Assembly: GCA_029261965.1 (NCBI GenBank)
Contig: JAJDAH010000174.1
Coordinates: 1-60,304, forward strand
Reading direction: 5' to 3'
Source of the DNA: Polyangiaceae bacterium
Lineage (GTDB): Bacteria; Myxococcota_A; Polyangia; Polyangiales; Polyangiaceae
DNA: 60,304 nucleotides
How positions within the stretch are numbered: the first letter of the stretch is position 1; every line of letters begins with the position of its first letter. A program made the position numbers and the translations under genes. Of the stretch, positions 9,382-17,041 are shown piece after piece. The notes under the pieces are model-generated. The model made no database searches and was not told where the DNA came from. It was given only the letters and a program-made list of their open reading frames with translations.

Positions 9382-10725
9382 CGCGATCGGCGGCACCAGC
9401 GCCGGAGTCGCCTCACTCTACTCGTCCTGTTGGCGGGTCTCACCTCGCCGAGTCGCGCCCCGGCGAGTGGGGCCGACGTTTTTGGTCTCGGCTCCGAAGC
9501 GATCGCGAGAGGCGGCGCCATGACCGCGGCCGCGGTGGGTTTCGAAGCAACGTTCTACAACCCCGCGGGCCTCGCGTTCGGCGAGCGACGTGAAGTGACG
9601 TTTGGCTACCTGCGCATCGTGCCGGACCTGAGCATCAACACCCGGAGCGGTAGTCAAAACCAGGACATTCGCAATCCGGACATGCTCGTCGTCGGTGCCG
9701 CCGTGCCGATCGGCAAGTACTTCGCGCTCGGTCATTCGACGTACTTCTTGCCGGACACTCTGCTGCTCGAGCTAGTCAACGGGCCCGAGGATCCGTTTTT
9801 TGCCTACTACTCCAACCGCACGCAGCGCTTCACCGTGATGCCGGCGATGGCCGTCCGCCCCTTCGACTGGCTGGCGGTGGGCGTGGGAATGAACTTTCTC
9901 GCTGGTCTTTCGGGCACTGTATCTGCTGACGAAGGTCCGACCCGCGAGATCGAGGCCAACGTGTCGGAGGAGCTGCCATCGAGGGTGGGACTGCACGCGG
10001 GACTGCGCGTGGCACCGGGAAGTCTTCTGTCTTTTGGGTTCGCGTACCGACAAGATTTCCGGGTTCCGTTCGCTACGACGACGTCGAGTCAGATTGCTGG
10101 GCAAACCGTGGACATCGACATCGATGCGCGAACGCTCGAAACGCCGCACGAGCTCGCGTTCGGTGTTGCGGTCGACCACGCAGAGCTCAGCCTCTCGTTC
10201 GATGGCACTTATCTCCGTTGGAGCCGAGCGAGGGGGCCGTTCGTGCGGGTTTCCTCCAACGTCAGCGGCGTTCGCATCGAACAGCCACCGCCCGAGAACC
10301 CTTTCGTCGACACGTTCAACCTCCGACTCGGCGTCGCCGTGGACCATCGGTTGAGTGACGAGCTCGTGGTCACCTATCGCGGAGGCCAGCACTACGAGCC
10401 CAGCTTCTTGTCGCCTCAGACGGGGCGCGCGAATCTCGTCGACGGCGACAAGCTCGGGTTCTCGGGCGGAATCGGGCTGACGTTTCTCGACGTGTTGCCC
10501 GGGCAGTTTCGACTCGACGCGCACGGGCAGGTCACGAGCGTACTCACTCGTCGATTCGACAAGGTCGTCTCCACTCCAGCGCAAGCGCGAACCGATCCGA
10601 ACGCGCTTGCCGACGACGAAACCGCCCCGGGATTCCAAACCAACAACCCTGGATTTCCGTTCGTCGCCGGGGGTGGGAGGGTCTACACGCTTGGCGCGAC
10701 GGTCACCTTCGAGGTGGATCCATGA
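9364..10725 (+). CDS. OmpP1/FadL-family outer-membrane transporter, copy 1
   Basis: This is a 453-residue protein. After a basic N-terminus and hydrophobic signal (LTLLVLLAGLTS) the mature N-terminus reads GADVFGLGSEAIARGGAMTAA followed by NPAGLA, the typical FadL/OmpP1 pattern (plug and first strands, GRGG-like and NPAG motifs). The rest alternates in beta-barrel style and ends in VTFEV. The family imports hydrophobic compounds such as long-chain fatty acids across the outer membrane. The start is uncertain: no ATG or GTG lies before the signal peptide, and the TTG at 9364 lies inside a hairpin. The stop overlaps the next gene (ATGA), so the two porins are translationally coupled. Confidence 0.8.
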   Translation: MKNGLLRDRRHQRRSRLTLLVLLAGLTSPSRAPASGADVFGLGSEAIARGGAMTAAAVGFEATFYNPAGLAFGERREVTFGYLRIVPDLSINTRSGSQNQDIRNPDMLVVGAAVPIGKYFALGHSTYFLPDTLLLELVNGPEDPFFAYYSNRTQRFTVMPAMAVRPFDWLAVGVGMNFLAGLSGTVSADEGPTREIEANVSEELPSRVGLHAGLRVAPGSLLSFGFAYRQDFRVPFATTTSSQIAGQTVDIDIDARTLETPHELAFGVAVDHAELSLSFDGTYLRWSRARGPFVRVSSNVSGVRIEQPPPENPFVDTFNLRLGVAVDHRLSDELVVTYRGGQHYEPSFLSPQTGRANLVDGDKLGFSGGIGLTFLDVLPGQFRLDAHGQVTSVLTRRFDKVVSTPAQARTDPNALADDETAPGFQTNNPGFPFVAGGGRVYTLGATVTFEVDP

Positions 10726-11996
10726 GGGCGGGCGCCATCGTTTCGGCGAGCTTGCTCGCGTGGCCGAGCGCCGCGTTGGCGAATCCGACGGATCTGTTCG
10801 GCTTCGGCAGTCGGGGACCGGGCCGCGGCAACGCGATGGTCGCCAGCGACGATGGTTTGTCGTCACCGATGTACAATCTGGCGGCGGGTGCGATGGGACC
10901 GGGTCCCGAGGTGGGAGGCGGGTACACCTACGCGGGCATCGACATCGAAGTCAACGAGCAGGATTCCCGCTTGTTCGACGCGCACGGCAGTTGGCTCGCG
11001 TTGTCCGTGCCCTTCGACGTCTCGAGTGCGCGTGTCGCAGCGTCGGTGGGTTTGTACACGCCCGACCAATTTTTTTTACGCATCTACTCGGCGCCGGCGA
11101 CAGAGCCGCGAGCAGTCATGTGGGACAACCGACCCCACCGTGTGGTTTTCAACGCCGGACTCTCGCTCCAGCTGGCCGACGTGGTCTCGTTCGGCGCAGG
11201 AGTGTCAGTGCTCGGCGACGTCGATGGCGAGGTGCGCTTCCGGCTCGGCTCACGGCCTGGCCGCACGCTTTCGGACGCTTCGGTCGACACCCACCTGCCG
11301 ACGAGGGTAGCGCCGCTTCTCGGCGTCATCGTCACGCCGACCGACGAGATCCATCTCGGGGCGCGTTTTTCGGGCGAGCTCTTCCTCGAAGTCGAACTAT
11401 TGGCCTTCGCCGCGACCAATCTCGAGGGAACGGGGCTCCAGGGCACGACGTCGCTCACTACGACCGGCGCTTCTTACTTCACGCCCCGCGAGCTTGCGCT
11501 CGGCGGGGCCGCGGACTTCGGTCCCTGGACGGTCGCGCTGGAGGTTTCTTGGCAAGGTTGGTCGCGCACTCCGCCGCTGAGTTTGAACGTGGACATCGAA
11601 GCGGACCTGGGCGTCGAAACCCCAGTTTTTGGGTTCACTTCCGAGGACCCGAGATTCCGCGACATCTTCGTTCCACGATTCGGCGTCGAGCGCCGAATCC
11701 CAACCGGTACGGTATCGGAGCTCACCCTTCGCGCCGGCTATTGGTACACGCCGAGCCCCGTTCCCCCTCAGCGCGGGTTGACGAGCTATGCGGATTCGAA
11801 CCGCCATGCGTTGACTCTCGGTGCGGGAGTCGCTTTCGAGGTCGAAGACGTCACGATTACTCCGGAAGTGGCGGGACAAGCTCACGTGTTGGAACGACGA
11901 GAAACCCGGAAGACGAACCGAGGGTCGCCCGGCGGTGATCTAGTGAGCGATGGACGTGTCTTTGTCGGCACCGTTGGTGCGAGGATCGAATTTTGA
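10722..11996 (+). CDS. OmpP1/FadL-like outer-membrane protein, copy 2
   Basis: This is a 424-residue protein. The signal peptide MRAGAIVSASLLAWPSAALA is followed by NPTDLFGFGSRGPGRGNAM and an N-LAAGAMGPG stretch, parallel to the start of copy 1 and to the FadL/OmpP1 family. The barrel-like alternation continues to the terminal aromatic VGARIEF, a standard C-terminal insertion signal. Sequence between the copies is well diverged, so this is an old duplication or heteromeric partner. The ATG at 10722 overlaps the upstream stop, and the following gene starts at TTGA overlapping this stop. Confidence 0.75.
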   Translation: MRAGAIVSASLLAWPSAALANPTDLFGFGSRGPGRGNAMVASDDGLSSPMYNLAAGAMGPGPEVGGGYTYAGIDIEVNEQDSRLFDAHGSWLALSVPFDVSSARVAASVGLYTPDQFFLRIYSAPATEPRAVMWDNRPHRVVFNAGLSLQLADVVSFGAGVSVLGDVDGEVRFRLGSRPGRTLSDASVDTHLPTRVAPLLGVIVTPTDEIHLGARFSGELFLEVELLAFAATNLEGTGLQGTTSLTTTGASYFTPRELALGGAADFGPWTVALEVSWQGWSRTPPLSLNVDIEADLGVETPVFGFTSEDPRFRDIFVPRFGVERRIPTGTVSELTLRAGYWYTPSPVPPQRGLTSYADSNRHALTLGAGVAFEVEDVTITPEVAGQAHVLERRETRKTNRGSPGGDLVSDGRVFVGTVGARIEF

Positions 11997-13420
11997 GGAC
12001 ACGCCACCGCCTGGGAGCGCTCTTCGTGGCAGCGTGCGCGGGGGTCGCGGCCTCCGCGGCCTTCGTGTCCTGCGCGGCTCTCGACCAGAGAGAGAGCGGG
12101 CGTCCTCTCGATGACGGCCTGGCGCCGTACCGCCGCGCGGCGCGCGTCGAGGTGTGCCTCGGACCGACCCGTCTCGTGGATGCGGCTCCGTCGAGCGGCC
12201 GGGCCGGAGTATGCCGCCTCGACGGGACGTCGCCTTCACCCTGCACCAGCCGCGAAGACTGCCGCTCTCGTGAGTCGTGTGTGTGTGGGCGATGTACCGC
12301 GCAGCTTTGCCGGTTCAGCAGCGATTGTGCTGCGGGGTCCAGCTGCGCCGGCAGCTCGCCCAGTCGGTGCGGAGCGCGCTGCGAACGGGATGCCGACTGC
12401 GCGCCGGCCGAGACCTGCGAGGATGGCGTGTGCACGAGTCTTTGCCGTAGCCCCGACGAGTGCCAATCCGGCGAGCTTTGCTTGAGCGGTCGGTGTGTCG
12501 TTCTCGCGTGTGGTCCGAGCGGGCCGGCGTGCGGTGGCGGTGAAGTGTGCGACGTCCAGCTCGAAGTAGGGCGCCTGCGCGGTCCCGCCGCGCTCGAGTC
12601 GAACGGCGTGACCGTGCTCTACGCTGAACTCGGAGCGTCGGACGGAAGCTCGAGCATCATCCGCGCCGAGTCGGAGGATGGCGTGCGATTTCAGACCGAG
12701 CCCGATGTCGCCGTGGTCACGCCGGATCCGGACCAGACGAGCGTCGGAGCGCCGGGACCGGTCGCGATCGACGGCGAAGTGCACCTCTTCTACGAAGTGG
12801 ATGATGGCGCTTCGATCGCTCGGCGTATCGCCCCCGACGGGCAGTCATTCGGGCCGGCGACGACGGTGCTGGTGCCAACCGAGGCGTGGGAGGCGGGCCG
12901 CGTCGGGGCGCCCGCTGCCGCCAGGGTCGGCACACGCACGATGCTCTTCTACGAAGGAGGCGACGCACAGGGCATCGGATTTGCCGTCGCCGAGAGCGGG
13001 GTCTTCTTGCGTGTAAATGCGCCGGTGCTTCGCGCCGTGGATTTCGACTCGCCGCCCGAGTGGAGAGGCGTCGAGCGGCTCGGCCAGCCATGGGCGGTCG
13101 TCGTGGACAGTCTGCTGGGAGACCGAACGCTGAGGTTGTTCGTGTCCGGCGTTGGAGTCGAGAACACCGCCCCGCGACAGGCCGACGGTGGTCCGCCGGC
13201 GCGGAACCTCTCGATTGGCGTGGCCATCGCCCCAGCCGCGAGCGAGCCGCCCGAGCTCGAGGTTTGGCCGTTCAATCCGGTCCTGGGAGAGCTCGAGGCG
13301 CTCGCTCCCGCGGCCGAAAGCTCGCCGACGGTCGTCAGGGTGGGTACCGAATGGCGAATGTACTTCGAGTCCCCGAGCGGTTTGTCGATGGCGGCGCATC
13401 CGCCGAGACCGACCCGGTGA
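11993..13420 (+). CDS. Cys-rich lipoprotein with a predicted beta-propeller (GH43-like) C-terminal half
   Basis: This is a 475-residue protein with a TTG start overlapping the upstream stop (TTGA). The signal peptide ends in a lipobox-like AFVSC. Residues of about 70-185 hold small Cys-rich modules of the CxxxxDC-x4-SC type. From about 190 the pattern of repeated blades (VTVLYAELGA, HLFYEVDDG, RTMLFYEGG, EWRMYFES) resembles the five-bladed fold of GH43/GH32/GH62 glycosidases, where such strands end in Y or F near the substrate. I cannot identify the three catalytic acids with confidence, so it may be a non-enzymatic surface propeller. The gene closes the plus-strand block begun at 8259. Confidence 0.65.
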   Translation: MRTRHRLGALFVAACAGVAASAAFVSCAALDQRESGRPLDDGLAPYRRAARVEVCLGPTRLVDAAPSSGRAGVCRLDGTSPSPCTSREDCRSRESCVCGRCTAQLCRFSSDCAAGSSCAGSSPSRCGARCERDADCAPAETCEDGVCTSLCRSPDECQSGELCLSGRCVVLACGPSGPACGGGEVCDVQLEVGRLRGPAALESNGVTVLYAELGASDGSSSIIRAESEDGVRFQTEPDVAVVTPDPDQTSVGAPGPVAIDGEVHLFYEVDDGASIARRIAPDGQSFGPATTVLVPTEAWEAGRVGAPAAARVGTRTMLFYEGGDAQGIGFAVAESGVFLRVNAPVLRAVDFDSPPEWRGVERLGQPWAVVVDSLLGDRTLRLFVSGVGVENTAPRQADGGPPARNLSIGVAIAPAASEPPELEVWPFNPVLGELEALAPAAESSPTVVRVGTEWRMYFESPSGLSMAAHPPRPTR

Positions 13421-13450
13421 AGCGCGCCGACATGCTCAGGGCGCTTCACC
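13416..13450. terminator. Probable bidirectional terminator hairpin overlapping two converging gene ends
   Basis: GGTGAAGCGC (13416-13425) and GCGCTTCACC (13441-13450) are exact reverse complements with a 15-nt spacer. The arms include the last codons and stop region of both converging genes (stops at 13418-13420 and 13436-13438). There is no long T-run, but position and perfection suggest a shared terminator or a barrier to read-through. Confidence 0.5.
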
Positions 13451-15244
13451 TTCGACGACGATGCGTCGCCAGATCTCGAAGGTGAGCAGCATCCAGAGCC
13501 GTAGCCCGTAGCGGCCGGGTCCTTCGATCGTGTCGTAGTCGATGAGTTGTTTCACGCGCTGCTCGTTGAAGATGCCTGCTCGCTTGAGTGCTCGTCGCGA
13601 GAGAATCTTTTTTGTGTAGCGTTTCATTTCGTCGCGGAACCAATATCGGACGGGTACACGCATTCCGCTTTTTGGTCTCGCGAGCACGGGCGCGGGCACG
13701 ATCCCGGCGTAGGCCCGCTTGAGCACGATCTTTTCGATGCCGCGGCTCAGTTTCAACGTTGGGGGCATCGCAAAGCTCGCGGTGACGAGTCGTTCATCGA
13801 ACAAAGGCGCCAGCGCGGTGAGCCCCCATGCCGCGGTCATGCGGTCGACCTTTGGCAAGATCAGGTGCGCGCCCTTGAGCCGAAGGTTGATGGCGCAGAG
13901 CTTGTTCAGGAGCGTTGCCGGCTTCTCGCAGTCGAAAAACGGCGTCAGCAGACCCTCGAGGTCGCGTTCGGGCTCGACCTGTTGCACGAGGTCCGGCGCC
14001 AGCAGCCGAGGCCACTCTTCGTACGAGCGACGGTAGGATTCGAGATACACGCGCTCGCGGTATCGGGGGCCTCGCTCGATGCCCCCGTACCAATGATGCA
14101 GCATCATCGGGATGTTCTTCGGCCCGCCGAACAATGGATCGCCGCCTTCGCCGTTGAAGACGCAGCGAGCATGCTCGCTCGCGTGCGCCGCAAGCTCGAA
14201 GTTCGGAACCGTGATGGGGTCACCTATCGGGTCGTCGAGGTGCCAGATGATTCGTCGCAGTCGCGGCAGGAAGTCCTTTGGTCGTACCAACACCTCCCGG
14301 TGGTCGGTCTCGAAACGTTCTGCCACGAGGCGAGCGAACTCGAGCTCGTTCGGGTACTCTTCGCCGAAGTGGATCGAGAAAGTCTTCACCGGGCGGCGAT
14401 GCTGCGCGGCGACCTCGGCGGTGACGATGCTCGAGTCGAGTCCGCCCGAAAGAAACACCGCGACGGGTTCGCCCTTCGGCAAGCGCTCGGCGACCGCTTG
14501 GCGATGCAAGTCCTTCACGTGAGCGACCCATTCGGTCTCCGTCCTTTCTTCCGGGGGAGGATCCTCGAAGAAGAAGTACCGTTCGAGTCGTGGCGGCTCA
14601 CCGGGTCGAACCGTCAGGTGGTGCCCGGCAGGTAGCTCGCGCAGGCCTTCGAGCATCGTGTCGGCGCCCGGGACGAAGCTGAAGCTCAGGTATTGGGCGA
14701 TAGCCGCGGGCCGGATGCGCCTCGGAAATCCGGGTGCCGCCAACACGGCTTTGGGCTCCACCCCAAAAAAGAGCCGACCGTCGTGTTCGAGAAAGTACAG
14801 GGTCCGGACCCCAGCCGCGTCGCGGGCGAGGTGCAGCGTCGTGTCGTCGAGCACGGCGGCGACCCACCCGCCCCGCAGTTTCTCGAACGAGTCCGTGCCG
14901 GTTTGGGCGAAGAACTCCGCTAGATTTCTGTCTCGGTGCTCGGAGACGACGTGACCGTCGATGGCGACGGCGAGCTCGATCGACGAAACGTCGACGTGGG
15001 GGCGAGCGGTTGCGCTTCTACTGTCGAAGCAGAGCGCGCTCGTGCCTGAAACCACGCCGTCGCCGACCGCGACTCGCGTTTCGCGCATGGCCGGGGCGAC
15101 GCTGACGTGGCCATCGTGGATGGCGATGCTGCCGTGGGCGGACTCGAGCAGTGTGTTCCGTGACCCGCGATGGGTGAGCACCGCGCCCATTCGGTCGATG
15201 AGCCTTCGGTCCGGCGGACCCGTGAATCCGTAGAGCGCAGCCAT
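13436..15244 (-). CDS. Asparagine-synthetase-like amide ligase lacking the glutaminase Cys2 and the catalytic Glu
   Basis: This is a 602-residue protein with the two-domain layout of class B asparagine synthetase: an N-terminal Ntn-hydrolase-like domain (about 1-215) and a C-terminal ATP-pyrophosphatase domain. The PP-loop SGGLDSS (266-272) is intact, so ATP adenylation of a carboxylate is likely. However, the N-terminus reads MAALYGFTG, with Ala where the nucleophile Cys2 of MCGIxG should be, so it cannot make ammonia from glutamine. The loop normally ending GEGxDE reads GEGGDP (365-370), with Pro370 at the position of the Glu that serves as general base in E. coli AsnB. Beta-lactam and carbapenam synthetases and lasso cyclases are known relatives with similar losses, so an amide-forming ligase using an amine substrate is likelier than asparagine synthesis. 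It is the third gene of a cupin / zinc-ribbon / ligase operon. Confidence 0.85.
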   Translation of the reverse strand: MAALYGFTGPPDRRLIDRMGAVLTHRGSRNTLLESAHGSIAIHDGHVSVAPAMRETRVAVGDGVVSGTSALCFDSRSATARPHVDVSSIELAVAIDGHVVSEHRDRNLAEFFAQTGTDSFEKLRGGWVAAVLDDTTLHLARDAAGVRTLYFLEHDGRLFFGVEPKAVLAAPGFPRRIRPAAIAQYLSFSFVPGADTMLEGLRELPAGHHLTVRPGEPPRLERYFFFEDPPPEERTETEWVAHVKDLHRQAVAERLPKGEPVAVFLSGGLDSSIVTAEVAAQHRRPVKTFSIHFGEEYPNELEFARLVAERFETDHREVLVRPKDFLPRLRRIIWHLDDPIGDPITVPNFELAAHASEHARCVFNGEGGDPLFGGPKNIPMMLHHWYGGIERGPRYRERVYLESYRRSYEEWPRLLAPDLVQQVEPERDLEGLLTPFFDCEKPATLLNKLCAINLRLKGAHLILPKVDRMTAAWGLTALAPLFDERLVTASFAMPPTLKLSRGIEKIVLKRAYAGIVPAPVLARPKSGMRVPVRYWFRDEMKRYTKKILSRRALKRAGIFNEQRVKQLIDYDTIEGPGRYGLRLWMLLTFEIWRRIVVEGEAP

Positions 15245-15247
15245 GGC

Positions 15248-16303
15248 TCAGCCGAAGTCCGCACCCCCGCTCGCGTCGCCCGTGCCTCCGGGGGCTGCTT
15301 GGGCTTGCGCAATCGCGGTGGTCATCAGCATGCCGGTGCCTACGGCGCCGGCGAGCCCCGCGGCCAGCGCGCCGTACGGCAAGAAATCCACCGGCACCTG
15401 GCCGCCGGTGGCGTTGGGTCGCGTGTCTTCGATCGACTTGATGAGATGGATGTTCTGTGGAAACAGGCCCGCGTCGTTCATCGGCCGGCCGGCGAGCGGA
15501 TAGACTGTCGACCGCGCGAGGCGGTCTTTCATTGCGAGACCTTCGGGAGTCGAGTCGTGGAGCAAGATCACCGGAAGGTCTGGGCGTTCGCTCAGAAACT
15601 TGCGTGCCGTCTCGACCAAGTAGCGCGGATAGCCGTTCTCGGAGACGACGAGCGCACGATGTTCGGCGTGGAAACCGTTCTTGACGAACAAATCGACGTG
15701 CAGGTCGTGCTGCACGATGAGGAGGCGTTCGACGCCATAGTCGTAAATGTCGCTCTCCCGGTAGGGATGATTCGGCGCGTGGTCCAAACTCGGCTGTCGA
15801 AGCAGTTTGGAGATCGGGCGTCCGGCGCCTTCCCATTTACCGAGCCAGCCGTTTAGCCGTTCGTCTGACGGACGAGGTTTTGGCCGTCGTCTCGCTGCGA
15901 TCAAGAGAGCGGCGCCTACGGTCAACAGGAAGATGCCGGGGCCGGCGAGCGCCGCCACGATGACGATCGAGTCGACGACGTAGCCAACGAGCCTATATTG
16001 GGCTCCGCCGGCGTGCAGCCCGCCCCAGACGATCGCTCCGATGCCCAGCAGCATCGCGAAGCATCCCCCGCAACCAGCGCAGCCCGTGTCGGTTTTGGCG
16101 ATCGGCATCCGACAGTAGGCTGAGAACAGCTGATTCATCGTGAAGTAGTAGGTGTTGTTCGAGCTCACCGATTCGATGAGCTTCTTGAACTTGCCGTCGG
16201 TGATCCCGTCGACCTTGGGGTCGAACACGAACGTGTAGCGGCAGTTGTTGCACACCAACCCCGAGCGGCGCAGGTGGTTGTGCTGGCACTTGGGGCACTT
16301 CAC
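15248..16303 (-). CDS. Zinc-ribbon membrane protein with a C-terminal alpha/beta domain, unknown function
   Basis: This is a 351-residue protein from the chosen GTG at 16303, which overlaps the cupin stop as GTGA and places CPKC at the very N-terminus; the longer open frame upstream is shadow. A zinc ribbon is formed by C3/C6 and C18/C21. A second Cys cluster CAGCGGC (75-81) precedes two membrane segments (about 82-98 and 108-137) and a basic RRRPKPRP stretch. Residues of about 188-270 form an alpha/beta unit (VERLLIVQHD, ALVVSENGYP, LPVILLHDSTPEG), loosely like a Toprim or phosphatase fold but without a clear DxD pair. The C-terminus has a further hydrophobic Gly/Ala stretch. No family is recognised. 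The stop lies 3 bases before the ligase ATG. Confidence 0.7.
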   Translation of the reverse strand: MKCPKCQHNHLRRSGLVCNNCRYTFVFDPKVDGITDGKFKKLIESVSSNNTYYFTMNQLFSAYCRMPIAKTDTGCAGCGGCFAMLLGIGAIVWGGLHAGGAQYRLVGYVVDSIVIVAALAGPGIFLLTVGAALLIAARRRPKPRPSDERLNGWLGKWEGAGRPISKLLRQPSLDHAPNHPYRESDIYDYGVERLLIVQHDLHVDLFVKNGFHAEHRALVVSENGYPRYLVETARKFLSERPDLPVILLHDSTPEGLAMKDRLARSTVYPLAGRPMNDAGLFPQNIHLIKSIEDTRPNATGGQVPVDFLPYGALAAGLAGAVGTGMLMTTAIAQAQAAPGGTGDASGGADFG

Positions 16304-16995
16304 CGAACGTTCTCCGGTGTCTCCCGCGGCATCGGTGGAGTGTGTCCGATGATCGTCTTGTTGATCATCGGGTGTTCTTCGTGCGTGGGGCCGTGGTCGC
16401 TGTCGGGGTGATAGACGACGACGTCGAGAAACGAGTCGTCGGTGTGAAAGCTGTGGGCACAGTCCGGCTCGATGGCGAACACGAGTCCCGCCGACAGCGC
16501 ATGGCTCCGTTCGGGCGTCACGCAGTGCCCCCTGCCCGCAGCGATGATTCCGATTCGGAGTGACGGGTGAGTGTGGCGTGTCTGCTCGGTGCTTGCGGGA
16601 ATGTGCAAATGGTTGAGGCACGGGTCACCGAGCACGTTCGGTGCGATGAGGAGCGAATCCGTGCAGCCGTCGATGTACCGCAGTCGACCTACGGGTTCGA
16701 TTGGGCCCCCGACGCCGAACAGCGAGCGGTGCCCGAGACGAGTCGCGATGAAGCCACTTCCCCCGTCGAGCGTCGTGGGCCCCGCAGACGTGAAGTACAT
16801 GCCCTCCTCGAGGGTGAAGGTGCCACTCGTCGTGCGAAGCGTCGTGCTGCCGGAATGCACGTAGCCGTAGTGCGAACCGTCGTCGGTGAGCTCGAGCGAA
16901 GAGCCGTGGAAGCCTCGGCAGATGGTCTGGTCAACGCTACGGCGCGCATCGTGCAGCACGCCGTGTTCGAGGAGACGAGCGACGAAGCCGGACAT
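16300..16995 (-). CDS. Cupin-domain protein (probable bicupin)
   Basis: This is a 231-residue protein. Residues of about 135-200 read HTHPSLRIGIIAAGRG, then GLVFAIEPDCAHSFH: the two cupin motifs with HxH and a downstream His as metal ligands, though the usual Glu of motif 1 is not evident. The first half (about 35-95; SGSTTLRTTSGTFTLEEGMYF) looks like a second, ligand-poor cupin barrel. Cupins act as small-molecule dioxygenases, isomerases or sensors; the substrate is unknown. It is the first gene of the coupled trio; the stop overlaps the GTG of the zinc-ribbon gene. The polyproline outer-membrane gene lies 46 bp upstream on the same strand and may join the transcript. Confidence 0.75.
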   Translation of the reverse strand: MSGFVARLLEHGVLHDARRSVDQTICRGFHGSSLELTDDGSHYGYVHSGSTTLRTTSGTFTLEEGMYFTSAGPTTLDGGSGFIATRLGHRSLFGVGGPIEPVGRLRYIDGCTDSLLIAPNVLGDPCLNHLHIPASTEQTRHTHPSLRIGIIAAGRGHCVTPERSHALSAGLVFAIEPDCAHSFHTDDSFLDVVVYHPDSDHGPTHEEHPMINKTIIGHTPPMPRETPENVR

Positions 16996-17041
16996 GGGCC
17001 GATACTAGCGTCGACCCGCCCGGGATGGTGAGCCCTGCGTG

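Noticed and set aside
13436-16995. Lasso-peptide gene cluster
   Set aside because: There is a McjC-like ligase but no B-type protease, no RRE protein and no precursor peptide; the partners are a cupin and a zinc-ribbon protein.
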